From NCBI RefSeq assembly GCF_963678635.1, contig NC_087065.1:5915209-5979208 (forward strand): 64,000 nucleotides of DNA, in the 5' to 3' direction. The stretch comes from Symsagittifera roscoffensis (taxonomy: Eukaryota; Xenacoelomorpha; Acoela; Convolutidae). Below are positions 1 through 9,673 of the stretch, one piece after another. The position numbers were made by a program, and so were the translations under genes. Below the pieces are notes generated by a model. It was not told the origin of the DNA. It made no database searches and saw nothing but the letters and a program-made list of their open reading frames with translations. The stretch's first letter is position 1; the number at the start of each line of letters is the position of its first letter.

Positions 1-2
1 AC

Positions 3-1382
3 AGCTCTACTCTGAAACAAAAAACTGTAGATAAAATAGTTGATGATATAAAAGGGGATAAGGTTGGGACTAGTAATTTGATTAAAAGTACTAATATCCT
101 TAAGGCTCGAGCAGGGGGGAGGCAAGAGTTGGAAGGGTTGGAAGTAGACAGAGAGGTCGAATCAGTGATGATAACCACAACACCCTCAAGCAGAGATGTG
201 AAGACTCGCAAGAGGAAGAGAGAAGTAGAGGGATTGAGTAGTCCTTCAGTGGATGCTGTCTCGGTAGGAAACTTGAGAGAGACGGCGCCCATTGTTTTGG
301 CGCGATGCAAGACAGCGGCATACAAGAGCAACACGGAGCTCAGAAGACCACTCGAAGTAGAGAGGGAAATAGAGGCTTCCATCAGTTCGACATCGGAGGA
401 AGACTTCAAGCCCCAGAAGGTGAACGTGAAAAGAGGTTCAACGGACGGACAGACTGGGGAAGTGGATGTCGGCAAGGAATGGGTCTCGAAGGGACACCAG
501 GCCACGGGGAAGCAAGTGACGAGTGATCCAGTGGAGAGGAGCAAGACGAGGAACACCTCCCGACCATGGTGGGTGGCCCTCGAGACCTTGAAGGAAATGG
601 AAGACTGCTTGAAGAAGTTGGACAGTGGAGTAGCTCGCAAACGACGCAATTGGGCCACCCAGCAAAAGGCCGAGGTTAACAAGATAGAACTGGCGAACCA
701 GCTGAAGAGGTCCTGGCAGAACTTATTGAAGGATCATTTTGAAGAGGCAATGAGGACCCCCTCATCAGCACCGCCATTGATGGCGAAACTATTCGTTAGA
801 ACCGCAGGACAATTGATGTTCACCTGGAGTCTGGTGGGAATAGAGTTGGAGACGCTGACCTCGTATGACAGGGTGAAATTGGGAAGCAAGAAGCTAGAAG
901 TGTATCAAGCACTGATGCAGCACATGGCCAGGGATAATTCAGGCTTGAGCCTGGCTAGGAGGAAGGATGCCACATGTTTCTTGAGATGGATAATGTCAAT
1001 GATTTCTGATAGCACCATCTTGGCGTGCTACCAAAGAGCAAGCGGAAGTAGAACCGTGGAGAAGAGAGTCTCAACGATCATCTTAAACGTATATCAGAGT
1101 ACTGGAATAGAAAAGGAAGATGGTTCCAGGCTATCCCTAGAGAACCACAGAAAGCTGGACGAGGTACGGAGGTTTTACAATAAGAAGTTCGAAGAAGAAC
1201 ATGATGTTCACCGTAACCTGGCCTCGCCAGAGCAATACTCGAGACTCAGTGAGAAGGGGGAATACCAATACGTGTCGGGAGTGATGGGAATAGCCTACAA
1301 CCCCTTCTTAGACTCAGAGACTGGAGGTGCTCACAGGAACCACGAGGTAGCGGAGCTGCTGAAGTTTTGGACAGAAAAATAG
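3..1382 (+). CDS. Open frame A, unrecognised protein, 5' partial at window edge
   Basis: This frame has no stop from base 3 to the TAG at 1380-1382, so the true start lies left of the window; the first in-frame ATG is at 168. The product is rich in charged residues. A basic cluster KTRKRKR is encoded at about 201-221 and a second, ARKRR, at about 633-647; both resemble nuclear localisation signals. The N-terminal third is polar and looks disordered; the rest looks helical and globular, with several Trp residues. I see no catalytic, zinc-finger, protease or polymerase motif and cannot name a family. The stop is followed at once by open frame B in the -1 phase, and frame C returns to the phase of A, so A is probably the N-terminal part of a longer protein. 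It could equally be a decaying gene or part of an unfamiliar mobile or viral-derived element. Confidence 0.6.
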   Translation, partial: SSTLKQKTVDKIVDDIKGDKVGTSNLIKSTNILKARAGGRQELEGLEVDREVESVMITTTPSSRDVKTRKRKREVEGLSSPSVDAVSVGNLRETAPIVLARCKTAAYKSNTELRRPLEVEREIEASISSTSEEDFKPQKVNVKRGSTDGQTGEVDVGKEWVSKGHQATGKQVTSDPVERSKTRNTSRPWWVALETLKEMEDCLKKLDSGVARKRRNWATQQKAEVNKIELANQLKRSWQNLLKDHFEEAMRTPSSAPPLMAKLFVRTAGQLMFTWSLVGIELETLTSYDRVKLGSKKLEVYQALMQHMARDNSGLSLARRKDATCFLRWIMSMISDSTILACYQRASGSRTVEKRVSTIILNVYQSTGIEKEDGSRLSLENHRKLDEVRRFYNKKFEEEHDVHRNLASPEQYSRLSEKGEYQYVSGVMGIAYNPFLDSETGGAHRNHEVAELLKFWTEK

Positions 1383-2290
1383 TGGAAATAGACGCGGTGG
1401 AGAAAGAGAGGCCGAGCCTGGGCCTGATTCTTGAGAAAACACCGGAGGTGGTGAGCATACCGCGCTCGAAAAAGAGAGTTGAAGTTAACATGGGTGATGG
1501 CAATGGCTTGTTGATCACGAACTTGGGAGTGGTATGGAAGTTACTAAGACCCTTCTGGTGTCCACATCCCCACGCAAGTCTGATCGAGGAGACCACCGAA
1601 CGGGTGAGGTTAGCTCCAAAGGAAGATGAAGATTTGGCAAAGTTGAGTGTGGTGCACAAACTGATCTTACCTCAGATGAAGGAGTCAGGCGAAAAGACGA
1701 ACAATCTCGAGTCAGCAAAGAAGATGGAGCCGGGTAGCTGTCTGGATTCTACGTGTGGGAGTGGAGAGCACACCTGCGATGGACGATCATGTGTCAGGAT
1801 ACTGTCCTTTCAAAAAGAAGATCTGGTCACTTGGTTTGAAGACATCACGGAGAGGGAGAAAAGTGAAGTACAAATAGTGGCGGAGTGTTACGCGAGAACT
1901 ACGGTGAACATAGCGACAGCTCTCGGATTCTTCTCGAGAATGTGTAGTCTGCAGTCACTGGAGAGGCTAGAGTCTGAACACCATTTAGTGACTGCGTTGA
2001 GCGTGGAATCATGGCCTGGGGTGTTGCAGGTGACTCAAAAACATATCCGGAGCTGGAAGGTTGGTCTCGAGGCCATTGAACGCAAAATCCCTGATAGGGT
2101 CAATGATGGCCAATTTGTGCGGAAGCCACTACCCACTGCACATGGCGATGGTGGAAGCATCCAGCCAGAGAATATTGGTGGACAAGGCCTTCTCAGTGCC
2201 CAAGTGCGTGAGGTTGGCTCGGGTATCGCATCACTCGCACAAGTTGTTGAGGAAAATCAGAGGGACAGTACCGAAAGAGTTGAGAGATGA
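1367..2290 (+). CDS. Open frame B, unrecognised, -1 phase relative to A
   Basis: This open stretch overlaps the end of frame A and the start of frame C. It has no ATG near its beginning and is also open upstream inside A, so it is unlikely to be an independent gene. The composition up to about 2060 (mixed hydrophobic and charged segments, Trp and Cys present) looks like real protein. After about 2060 frame C looks the more protein-like of the two. A switch from A to B near 1365-1382 and from B to C between 2034 and about 2110 would give a single continuous product. The A/B overlap reads GAA AAA TAG, which is not a classical X XXY YYZ slippery site, so programmed -1 shifting is not supported by sequence alone. 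No domain was recognised; a segment with several Cys residues is encoded at about 1738-1795, without clear zinc-finger spacing. Confidence 0.45.
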   Translation: MDRKIVEIDAVEKERPSLGLILEKTPEVVSIPRSKKRVEVNMGDGNGLLITNLGVVWKLLRPFWCPHPHASLIEETTERVRLAPKEDEDLAKLSVVHKLILPQMKESGEKTNNLESAKKMEPGSCLDSTCGSGEHTCDGRSCVRILSFQKEDLVTWFEDITEREKSEVQIVAECYARTTVNIATALGFFSRMCSLQSLERLESEHHLVTALSVESWPGVLQVTQKHIRSWKVGLEAIERKIPDRVNDGQFVRKPLPTAHGDGGSIQPENIGGQGLLSAQVREVGSGIASLAQVVEENQRDSTERVER

Positions 2291-3287
2291 CTTGAGTGAA
2301 ATCTGGGGAGAAGAGCTTTTGAAATTGGAAAGTGAGAACACAAGCGATCACGAGAGACAAAACGTGATCGGAAAACCTGTGGAGGGTGCTCCAAACATGG
2401 GAAAGAACGACACGATGCATGAGAAAATGATGGAGCTTGAGCCTCTCTTGGAAGCCTCGGGGGAGCGTAACCTCAGGAGCATTGAGATCACCCATGGAGA
2501 ATGCCCATGCCACTGTTTGGCACAAACGGTGTGGTATCCAGATCACAAGAACCTCTGCCTGGTGTGGGTTATGGAAGAAATTCGGTCGATCGGATTACCG
2601 GATCACCGGCAGAAGGTTACGCTCTTAGTAGTGAGTACGATGCTGGCTCTGAGATGGATAGAAGAGAATATAACGAAGTATCGGGAAGCGAAGACGCCAA
2701 CGGCTGAGTCAATATATGCGATAGACTACAGCAGGAGACTCGAGTTGTTTGAGACTGCATGCAAAGTATTCGCCATACCAATGGAAGTCAGACACGCATG
2801 GAGCCGCTTGAGATACTTTCCATGGTTTCGAGCGACACTGACGTCTTGGTTATACATGACAACGAAAGATCACATGAGAAAGCATCAAAAGGAGTATCGA
2901 CAGTTCCAGGCCGAGATTGGGCCGGAAGCTTTCAAGAGACCCCTGTTGACACATCAAAATGTGATCACGACAGGATGGAAAAGAGTGGGCAAAATGTCTA
3001 GAGACAATACCAAAGCGAGGGAATCGATAATAGAGGAGGACTTGGCGAAGAACGTGAGCCTGAGCCTCTACAACTCCTTTTGTTTGAACCGGGAATCTAG
3101 GGTGAAGGCACTACCCAATCAGGCAAAGAGGTTGCAGGAGCAAAGGGAATGGATGCGATCCTATGAACAGCTGAAGGCTTGGGAGGAGATCGTGATTAGC
3201 TCCGATGATGAAGAAGAACTGTTGAGACAGTTTGCCGTATCCAGTACTTCAGCGGACGGCACCTCCAAGGCGAAGAGTGCGAAATGA
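2034..3287 (+). CDS. Open frame C, unrecognised protein C-terminal part
   Basis: This frame is open from 2034 (a TGA lies at 2031-2033) to the TGA at 3285-3287, in the same phase as frame A. The first ATGs are a tandem pair at 2103 and 2106. The product is charged, Trp-containing and predicted mostly helical by eye. Near the C terminus (codons at about 3192-3218) is VISSDDEEE, a hydrophobic-Ser-acidic pattern typical of SUMO-interacting motifs; this is a motif resemblance only. The tail is Ser/Lys-rich. A candidate poly(A) signal AATAAA lies at 3419-3424, about 130 nt after the stop. It probably forms the C-terminal part of the same gene as frames A and B. No family was recognised. Confidence 0.55.
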   Translation, partial: LKNISGAGRLVSRPLNAKSLIGSMMANLCGSHYPLHMAMVEASSQRILVDKAFSVPKCVRLARVSHHSHKLLRKIRGTVPKELRDDLSEIWGEELLKLESENTSDHERQNVIGKPVEGAPNMGKNDTMHEKMMELEPLLEASGERNLRSIEITHGECPCHCLAQTVWYPDHKNLCLVWVMEEIRSIGLPDHRQKVTLLVVSTMLALRWIEENITKYREAKTPTAESIYAIDYSRRLELFETACKVFAIPMEVRHAWSRLRYFPWFRATLTSWLYMTTKDHMRKHQKEYRQFQAEIGPEAFKRPLLTHQNVITTGWKRVGKMSRDNTKARESIIEEDLAKNVSLSLYNSFCLNRESRVKALPNQAKRLQEQREWMRSYEQLKAWEEIVISSDDEEELLRQFAVSSTSADGTSKAKSAK

Positions 3288-3418
3288 GCGGATGGTTCAA
3301 AGAGATCTTGAGTCTTGAGAGGGAAGGGAGGCTTGAGTGTGGATCCGGGTGAAACCTGGGTTCACGAAAAAGAAATTTTAACGAATCAGATATTGTTATT
3401 AATATGTTATATTTACTA

Positions 3419-3424
3419 AATAAA
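3419..3424 (+). promoter_or_regulatory. Candidate poly(A) signal AATAAA
   Basis: AATAAA about 130 nt after the stop of frame C is suitably placed for 3' end formation of that transcript. The surroundings are AT-rich, so a chance match is possible. Confidence 0.35.
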
Positions 3425-3943
3425 TCAAAATGCTGCATGACAATTTCCTGATTGAATGGGACAAAAGAAATTTTAAATAATTGGCTTGAAAAGCAAGAAT
3501 TCAAGGGTGCAGGTGTGTGCAGATTTTGATTGCTGTTTAGCGATAGTGTGAAAATTTTACATGGCCGTGAATTTTGGGGTGTAGATAAGCTTAAGTCTGC
3601 TGCAAACTTCTGTAAATGACCACTGGCACTGTACCTTGAGCAACACTCGGTTTTCTGGGACTCACTGGCAGACGACAGCACGCGATGAGGACATCGATCT
3701 TGAGTCCGGGGAGTATGTGCCAGTCGGTCATATTTGGAAGTTTGACCTTGAGAAAAACAAGAACGCTTAATTTTGGAGTGAAATTTGATTTTTCAAAATT
3801 TCGAATGGAGCCTGTCATGCACGATTTTCTCGCGATAACTGAAAACCGAAAAAGAGAAATCAGAACGATCGAGTAACAATCGCGGGAAAGTTGCCAGATA
3901 AAACAGTGGGAAATTGCTATTCGCAATTTCCGTCACAATAAAA

Positions 3944-4431
3944 CTAGAGTAGAGCTGTCCCATCTGAAACAGAGACAAGCGTATTCCCGAGAACTGGACT
4001 ATCATTGATCGACTGGATTGTTATTCGAATTGGACTAGAGTGAACCTTCGGTGGAAAGGTGGACAGCTTGAGTGTCCCAATGGTTCACGAGAAACTATAT
4101 TCTAGAGTTAAAACTTGTCCTTGTTATTGAAACTGATAAACATTAAACTCATTTAGTTACATTATTTAATTCTCGAGTTGATTACCGACTTGATTATTCC
4201 CAGTTCTTGAGCGTGCTACGATGTGAGCACTCAATTTAAATTTCTAGAGTGGGTTTTATGATTATTATGTTGAGGTAAGGCGAGTTTTAGGTTGATCCAT
4301 CTGAAATGGATCAAAGTTCCACTGTCTAATAAAAAGTAACTTAACGGATTGTTCCGACCCGGTTTTTAACGGCGTCCATGTATTTTGGGTATCTAGAGAC
4401 CTAAGTATGGGGACGTTCTTATTTCTAGAGT
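3944..4431. repeat. Cluster of CTAGAGT heptamers
   Basis: CTAGAGT starts at 3944, 4035, 4102, 4244 and 4425, with a CTAGAGA variant at 4393 and CTCGAGT near 4173. All are on the + strand, with irregular spacing (91, 67, 142, 181 bp). Five copies of one 7-mer in under 500 bp is far above chance expectation. Function unknown; a protein-binding site or decayed minor repeat is possible. Confidence 0.5.
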
Positions 4432-4667
4432 GGGGGGATATTTTGGTAGTAGCCTTTAAGATGTAACGGGTCGTAGTCTCATGTCACAAGCGAACCGAAT
4501 TGGCTCCGACTGATTTGAGGTAGAAAAACACAAGAGATAGTGTCCCTGACTCTTGAGCCAATGGTTATAGGGCCTATTTTTCTTAAGCCTCATGTGTGAC
4601 TACAGTAGACGAATGTTACAGAGCTTAAAGTAAGTCTAATCTCCTTGAAACTAATCATGTAAGTAAA

Positions 4668-4681
4668 TGCACAATTGTGCA
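4668..4681. repeat. Perfect 14-bp palindrome TGCACAATTGTGCA upstream of the tRNA
   Basis: It lies about 45 bp 5' of the tRNA position on the - strand. The same palindrome recurs near 9717, 11941, 28926 and 30565. Other units have an imperfect form (ACATTTGTGCA). It is a possible dimer-binding site or cruciform; function unknown. Confidence 0.6.
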
Positions 4682-4720
4682 GGTGAATTGACATCAAAAG
4701 CAGTTTTTTTCAAATGTTTG

Positions 4721-4760
4721 GCTTCCGATACTAGGGGACGGCTTCCGATACTAGGGGAAG
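4721..4760. repeat. 20-bp tandem duplication in the first array unit
   Basis: GCTTCCGATACTAGGGGACG at 4721-4740 is repeated at 4741-4760 with its last bases changed. Later units carry this block once. Confidence 0.85.
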
Positions 4761-5135
4761 ATTTTGAGATACTTTACTAAAAGTTATTCAATTCATTTTG
4801 CTGGAAGTGGACCAAAAAGTGAAAACTTTTTACCTAAGGCATTTTCGATGTTCTGTTATGAGAAAGAAAAGAATTTTGGGTTCTCATCTTCTTCACCTTA
4901 AAACCAAACCAATTTTATATTGATTTTTTTTCAATTTATGAACAAATTAAATCCATGTTTTTTTGCTTCGATTGAATTTTTTTTACAAATATTTAATTTC
5001 TTAGATTTCCATCCGAAATACTCTAATCGGGACAAAACTCTTCTTTGTTTCACAATCTGTTACTTTCGCGGTTAAAACAAACAAAAGCTTGCTTTTTTTA
5101 GAACCAAATGCATGATTATTCCCTCCGCAGTTGCA

Positions 5136-5210
5136 CGCTCCTGGGTGGGCTTGAGCCCACAAACCTTTCGGTTAACAGCCGAACGCGCTAGCCCATTGCG
5201 CCACAAGAGC
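5136..5210 (-). tRNA. tRNA-Asn-like, anticodon GTT, copy 1
   Basis: 75 nt: one extra base in the T-arm region and an altered A box (GCAATGGG). Anticodon arm intact. Probably a relic. Confidence 0.6.
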
Positions 5211-5704
5211 TTAAAGTAAGTCTAATCTCCTTGAAACTAATTATGTAAGTAAATGGACAATTGTGCTTGTGAATTGACATCAAAAGGAGTTTCTTTTTTC
5301 AAATGTTTGGCTTCCGATACTAGGAGACAATTTTGAGACACTTTACTAAAAGTTACTCAATTCATTTTGCTGGAAGTGGACCAAAAATCGAAAACTTTTT
5401 ATCCAAGGCATTTTCGATGTTCTGTTATGAGAAAGAAAAGAATTTTGGGCTCTTATCTTCTTCACCTTAAAACCAAACCCATTTATTGTTAATTTTTTTT
5501 TTCATATTATGAATAAATTAAGTCCATGTTTTTTTTTTCTTCGATTTAAATTTTTACAAACATTAAATTTCAATTTTTATCCAAAATCCTCTCATCGGAA
5601 CAAACTTCTTCTTTGTTTTCACAGTCTGTTACTTTCACGGTTAAAACAAACAAAAGCTTGCTATCTGTGGAACAAAATGCCCAATTAATCCGTTTATAAT
5701 TGCA

Positions 5705-5717
5705 CGCTCCTGAGTGA

Positions 5718-5758
<41 letters not shown>

Positions 5759-5778
5759 GCCGATTGCGCTACAAGAGC
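5705..5778 (-). tRNA. tRNA-Asn(GTT), copy 2
   Basis: Cloverleaf preserved; the T stem closes with two G-U pairs (GGTGG/TCACT) and position 9 is A. Confidence 0.7.
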
Positions 5779-5830
5779 TGAAAGTGTGTATCATCTCCTT
5801 GAAATCAATCATGTAAGTAAATGGACATTC

Positions 5831-5860
5831 GGACGCGCTAAGCGATTGCGCCAAAAGAGC
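5831..5860 (-). pseudogene. tRNA-Asn 5'-half fragment
   Basis: Only the acceptor 5' strand and D arm remain (about 30 nt), placed in the spacer right after copy 2. It marks an out-of-register recombination inside a tRNA. Confidence 0.7.
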
Positions 5861-6282
5861 TGATCGAAAGCAATTTATTTTTTTCAAATGTTTCGCTTCC
5901 CATACTAGGGGACAATTTTGAGATATTTTACTAAAATTTACTCAATTCATTTTGCTGAAAGTGGATCAAAAATGGAAAATTTTTTTACGCAAGGCATTTT
6001 CGATGTCATGAGAAAAAAAAATTTTGGTCTCTTATCTTCTTCATCTTAAAACCAAACCAATTTTATGTTGAACTTTTTCAATTTATGAAAAGATTAAAAT
6101 CATGTTTTTTTGCTTCGATTTAAATTTTTACAAACATTTAATTTCTTCGAATTTCATCCAAAAACCTCTAATCCGAACAAAACTCTTCTTTTTTTTCACA
6201 GTCTGTTACTTTCCCGGTTAAACGAAACAATAGCTTGCTTTATTTTGGAACAAAATGCAAAATTATTCTTATCGGATACGTA

Positions 6283-6356
6283 CGCTCCTGGGTGGGCTTG
6301 AACCATCAACCTTTCGGTTTACAGCGGAACGCGCTAGACGATTGCGCCACACGAGC
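6283..6356 (-). tRNA. tRNA-Asn-derived, anticodon GTA, copy 3
   Basis: Loop CTGTAAA. Mismatches in the anticodon stem, acceptor pair 5 and T stem; probable pseudogene. Confidence 0.55.
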
Positions 6357-6853
6357 TGAAAAATTCTCTAATCTCCTCAAAATCAATCATGTAAAAAAAT
6401 GGACATTTGTGCAGGTGAATTGACATGAAAAGCAGTTTCTTTTTTCAAATGTTTCGCTTCCCATACTAAGGGACGATTTTGAGATACTTTACAAAAATTT
6501 ACTCAATTCATTATGCTGGAAGTGAACTGAAAAGTGAATAATTTTTACCCAAGGCATTTTCGATGTTCTGTTATGAGTAAGAAAAGAAATTTCCGCTCTT
6601 ATCTTCTTCACCTTAAAACCAAACCAATTCCATGTTGATTTTTTTTTTCAATTTATGAAAAGATTAAGTCCATGTAGTTTTGTTTCGATTTAAGTTGTTA
6701 TCATCATTTAATTTCTTCGAATTTCATCCAAAAACCTCTAAATCGGAACAAAACTCTTCTTTGTTTTCTCAGTCTGATACTTCCACGGTTAAAACAAACA
6801 ATAGCTTGCCTTCCTTTGTGACGAAACGCCTAAATATTCCGTTAGGAGTTGCA

Positions 6854-6927
6854 CGCTCATTGATGGGCTTGAACCACCAACCTTTCGGTTATCAGCCGAA
6901 CGCGCTAGCCGATTGCGCCACAAGAGC
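6854..6927 (-). tRNA. tRNA-Asn-derived, anticodon GAT, copy 4
   Basis: Loop CTGATAA in an intact anticodon stem. Acceptor pairs 5 and 7 are mismatched. Confidence 0.6.
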
Positions 6928-7417
6928 TTAAAGTATGTCTAACCTCCTTGAAATCAATCATGAAAGTAATCGGACATTTGTGCAGGTGAATTGACATGAA
7001 AAGCAGTTTCTTTTTTCAAATGTTTCGCTTCCCATACTAGGGGACGTTTTTGAGATACTTAACTAAAATTTACCCAACTCATTATGCTGGAAGTGAACTA
7101 AGAAGTGAGTAATTTTATAGGCACTTTCGATGTCCTGTTATGAGAAAGAAAAGAATTTTGCGCTCTTATCTTTTTCACCTTAAAACCAAACCAATTTTAT
7201 GTTGATTTTTTTTTCAATTTATGAATAGATTAAGTCCATGTATTTTGCTTCGATTTAAGTTTTTTCAAACATTTAATTTCTTCGAATTTCATCCAAAAAC
7301 TTCTAATGGGAACAAAACTCTACTTTGTTTTCTCAGTCTGTTACTTTTACGGTTAAAACAAACAATAACTTGCTTTAATTTGTGACGAAACGCCTAAATG
7401 TTCCGTTAGAAGTTGCA

Positions 7418-7431
7418 CGCTCCTGGGTGGT

Positions 7432-7471
<40 letters not shown>

Positions 7472-7491
7472 GCCGATTGCGCCACAAGAGC
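7418..7491 (-). tRNA. tRNA-Asn(GTT), copy 5
   Basis: All four stems pair; the only change from the reference is the last T-loop base (TTCAAGA). Confidence 0.8.
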
Positions 7492-7981
7492 TCAAAGTAT
7501 GTCTAATCTCCTTGAAATCAATCATGAAAGTAAATGGACTTTTGTGCAGGTGAATTGACATCAAAAGCAGTTTGTTTTTTCAAATGTTTCGCTTCCCAGA
7601 CTAGGGGACAATTTTGAGATACTTTACTAAAAATTACCCAATCCATTATGCTGGAAGTGAGCTAAAAAGTGAATAATTTTATAGGCATTTTCGATGTTCT
7701 GTTATGAAAAAGAAAAGAATTTTGCGCTCTTATCTTTTTCACCTTAAAACCAAACCAATTTTATGTTGATTTTTTTTTCAATTTATGAATAGATTAAGTC
7801 CATGTATTTTGCTTCGATTTAAGTTTTTTCAAACATTTAATTTCTTCGAATTTCATCCAAAAACTTCTAATGGGAACAAAACTATTCTTTGTTTTCTCAG
7901 TCTGTTACTTTCACGGTTAAAACAAACAATAGCTTGATTTAATTTGTGACGAAACGCCTAATTGTTCTGTTAAGAGTTGCA

Positions 7982-8055
7982 CGCTCCTGCGTGGGCTTGA
8001 ACCGCCAACCTTTCGGTCTCCGGCCGAACGCGCTAGCCGATTGCGCCACAAGCGG
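7982..8055 (-). tRNA. tRNA-Asn-derived, anticodon GGA, copy 6
   Basis: Loop CCGGAGA replaces CTGTTAA, giving a Ser-type GGA triplet but losing U33. Acceptor pairs 1 and 3 and one T-stem pair are broken; probable pseudogene. Confidence 0.55.
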
Positions 8056-8550
8056 TGAAAGTATGTCTAATCTCCTTAAAATGAATCATGTAAAAAAATG
8101 CAAATTTGAGCAGGTGAATTGACATCAGAAGAAGTTTCTTTTTTCAAATGTTTCACTTCCCATACTAGGGGTCGATTTTTAGATACTTTACTAAAATTTA
8201 CTCAGTTCATTTTGCTGGAAGTGGACCAGAAGGTGAAAATTTTTTACGCAACGCATTTTCGATGTTCTGTTATGACAAAGAAAAAAATTTTGGGCTCTTA
8301 TCTTCTTCACCTCAAAACCAAACAAAATTTATGTTGATTTTTTCTTCAATTTATGAATAGATTAAGTCCATTTTTTTTTGCTTCGATTTAAATTTTCAAA
8401 AACATTTAATATCTTCGAATTTCATCCAAAAACCTCTAATCGGAACAAAACTCTTCTTTGTTTTCTCAATCTGATACTTTCACGGTTAAAACAAACAATA
8501 GCTTACATTAATTTGTCACGAAACGCCTAAAGGTTCCGTTAGGAGTTGTA

Positions 8551-8624
8551 CGCTCATGGGTGGGCTTGAACCACCGACGTTTCGGTTAACAGCCGAACGC
8601 ACTAACCGATTGCGCCACAAGAGC
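8551..8624 (-). tRNA. tRNA-Asn(GTT), copy 7
   Basis: Acceptor pair 5 is T-T and the variable region is altered; D stem kept through a G-U pair. Confidence 0.65.
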
Positions 8625-9058
8625 TGCAAGTATGCCTAATCTCCTCGAAATCAATCATGTAAATAAATGGACATTTGTGCAGGTGAATTGACATCAAAAG
8701 CAGTTTATTTTTTGAAATGTTTCGCTTCCCATACTAGAGGACGATTTTGAGATACTTTACTAAAATTTACTCAATTCATTTTGCTGGAAGTGGACAAAAA
8801 GTGAATGTTTTTTACCCGAGGCATTTTCGATGTTCCGTTATGGGAAAGAAAAGAATTTTGCGCTCTGTCGATTTTTTCTTCAATTTATGAATAGATTAAG
8901 TCCGTTTTTTTTTGCTTCGATTTAAATTTTTACAAACATTTAATTTCATCGAATTTCATCCGAAAACCTCTAATCGGAACAAAACTCTTCTTTGCTTTCT
9001 CAATCTGTTACTTTCACGGTTAAAACAAACAATAGCTTGCTTTAATTTGTGACGAAAC

Positions 9059-9534
9059 GTGTGACATTCGACTAGAATGGACAAAAATGCAATTTCGAAT
9101 TCGTAGCCGCTGACCTGGAAGATTAATGGTTTTAGCAGATTAGCGACGTTATTTGAACGATTAGACGAATCGTGAAGGTCAGAATATTCTGGAAATTTTA
9201 ATTTTTAAGAATTCGACGTCGCACTTCCAAGAAATGATTGAAACGGCCATTTTGAAGAAAAAACGAGAAAGAAACACAGCAACAAAAGTTGCGATAGAAT
9301 TAACGACGAGAAAATAACGAGATACAACTGGGAATTATCAGAGACCGCTCCGACTTGTAACGATTGTGTCGCTACAATCGTTACAGAGCAATTCACGCAA
9401 ACGGTGAAGGGTGTTGGGACAGTGTGTGTCCAGCCTTCTGGAAAGGAGATAAGAATGTTATTTCCCCGGATTCCAGAATCCGGAGGGGTCTCGGGCCGAG
9501 AACATAACCTACTTTATCTAAACTTTTAGCTTCC
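9059..9534. repeat. Inserted module, copy 1
   Basis: About 480 bp unrelated to the normal spacer, starting at GTGTGACATTC right after GACGAAAC and ending near CTTTTAGCTTCC. Perfect heat-shock element GAATATTCTGGAA at 9182-9194; hairpin at 9357-9384. The CRE-like site is mutated here (GACGTCGC). No protein gene supported. Confidence 0.85.
9357..9384. repeat. 11-bp-stem hairpin in the module (example)
   Basis: GTAACGATTGT and ACAATCGTTAC are perfect inverted repeats around loop GTCGCT. The hairpin is present and perfect in all eight modules even where flanking bases vary. Confidence 0.8.
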
Positions 9535-9599
9535 TTCAAAACAAATAAAAGCTTGCTTTCTTTGGAACAAAATTCCTAATTATTCTGTTCGGAGTTGCA

Positions 9600-9673
9600 C
9601 GCTCCTGAATGGGCTCGAACCAAAAACCTTTTGGTTGACAGCCGAACGCACTAGCTTATTGCGCCACAAGAGC
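9600..9673 (-). tRNA. tRNA-Asn-derived, anticodon GTC, copy 8
   Basis: Loop CTGTCAA. Anticodon stem has one mismatch and the T stem (TTTGG/CCATT) is half open, though the B box GGTTCGAGC is closer to consensus than in most copies. Likely pseudogene. Confidence 0.5.

Larger units (their letters stand above)
3288..4616. other. Non-coding segment between the coding region and the tRNA array
   Basis: I see no convincing coding frame here. The first part may be 3' untranslated sequence, with AATAAA at 3419-3424; further AATAAA occurs at 3937-3942 and 4328-4333. The heptamer CTAGAGT occurs five times between 3944 and 4431. A loose direct repeat (GCTTGAGTGT followed by GGTTCACGA) starts near 3331 and again near 4067. 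A 13-bp inverted match to the left window edge sits at 3946-3958. Nothing here resembles the array units to the right. Confidence 0.5.

Noticed and set aside
100-321. - strand open frames opposite frames A-C
   Set aside because: Shadow frames of the purine-rich coding strand; short, Pro/Ser/Leu-rich and without other support.
1367-1382. Programmed -1 frameshift site between frames A and B
   Set aside because: The overlap lacks an X XXY YYZ heptamer and I could not identify a downstream pseudoknot by eye; mutation, intron or sequence error is equally likely.
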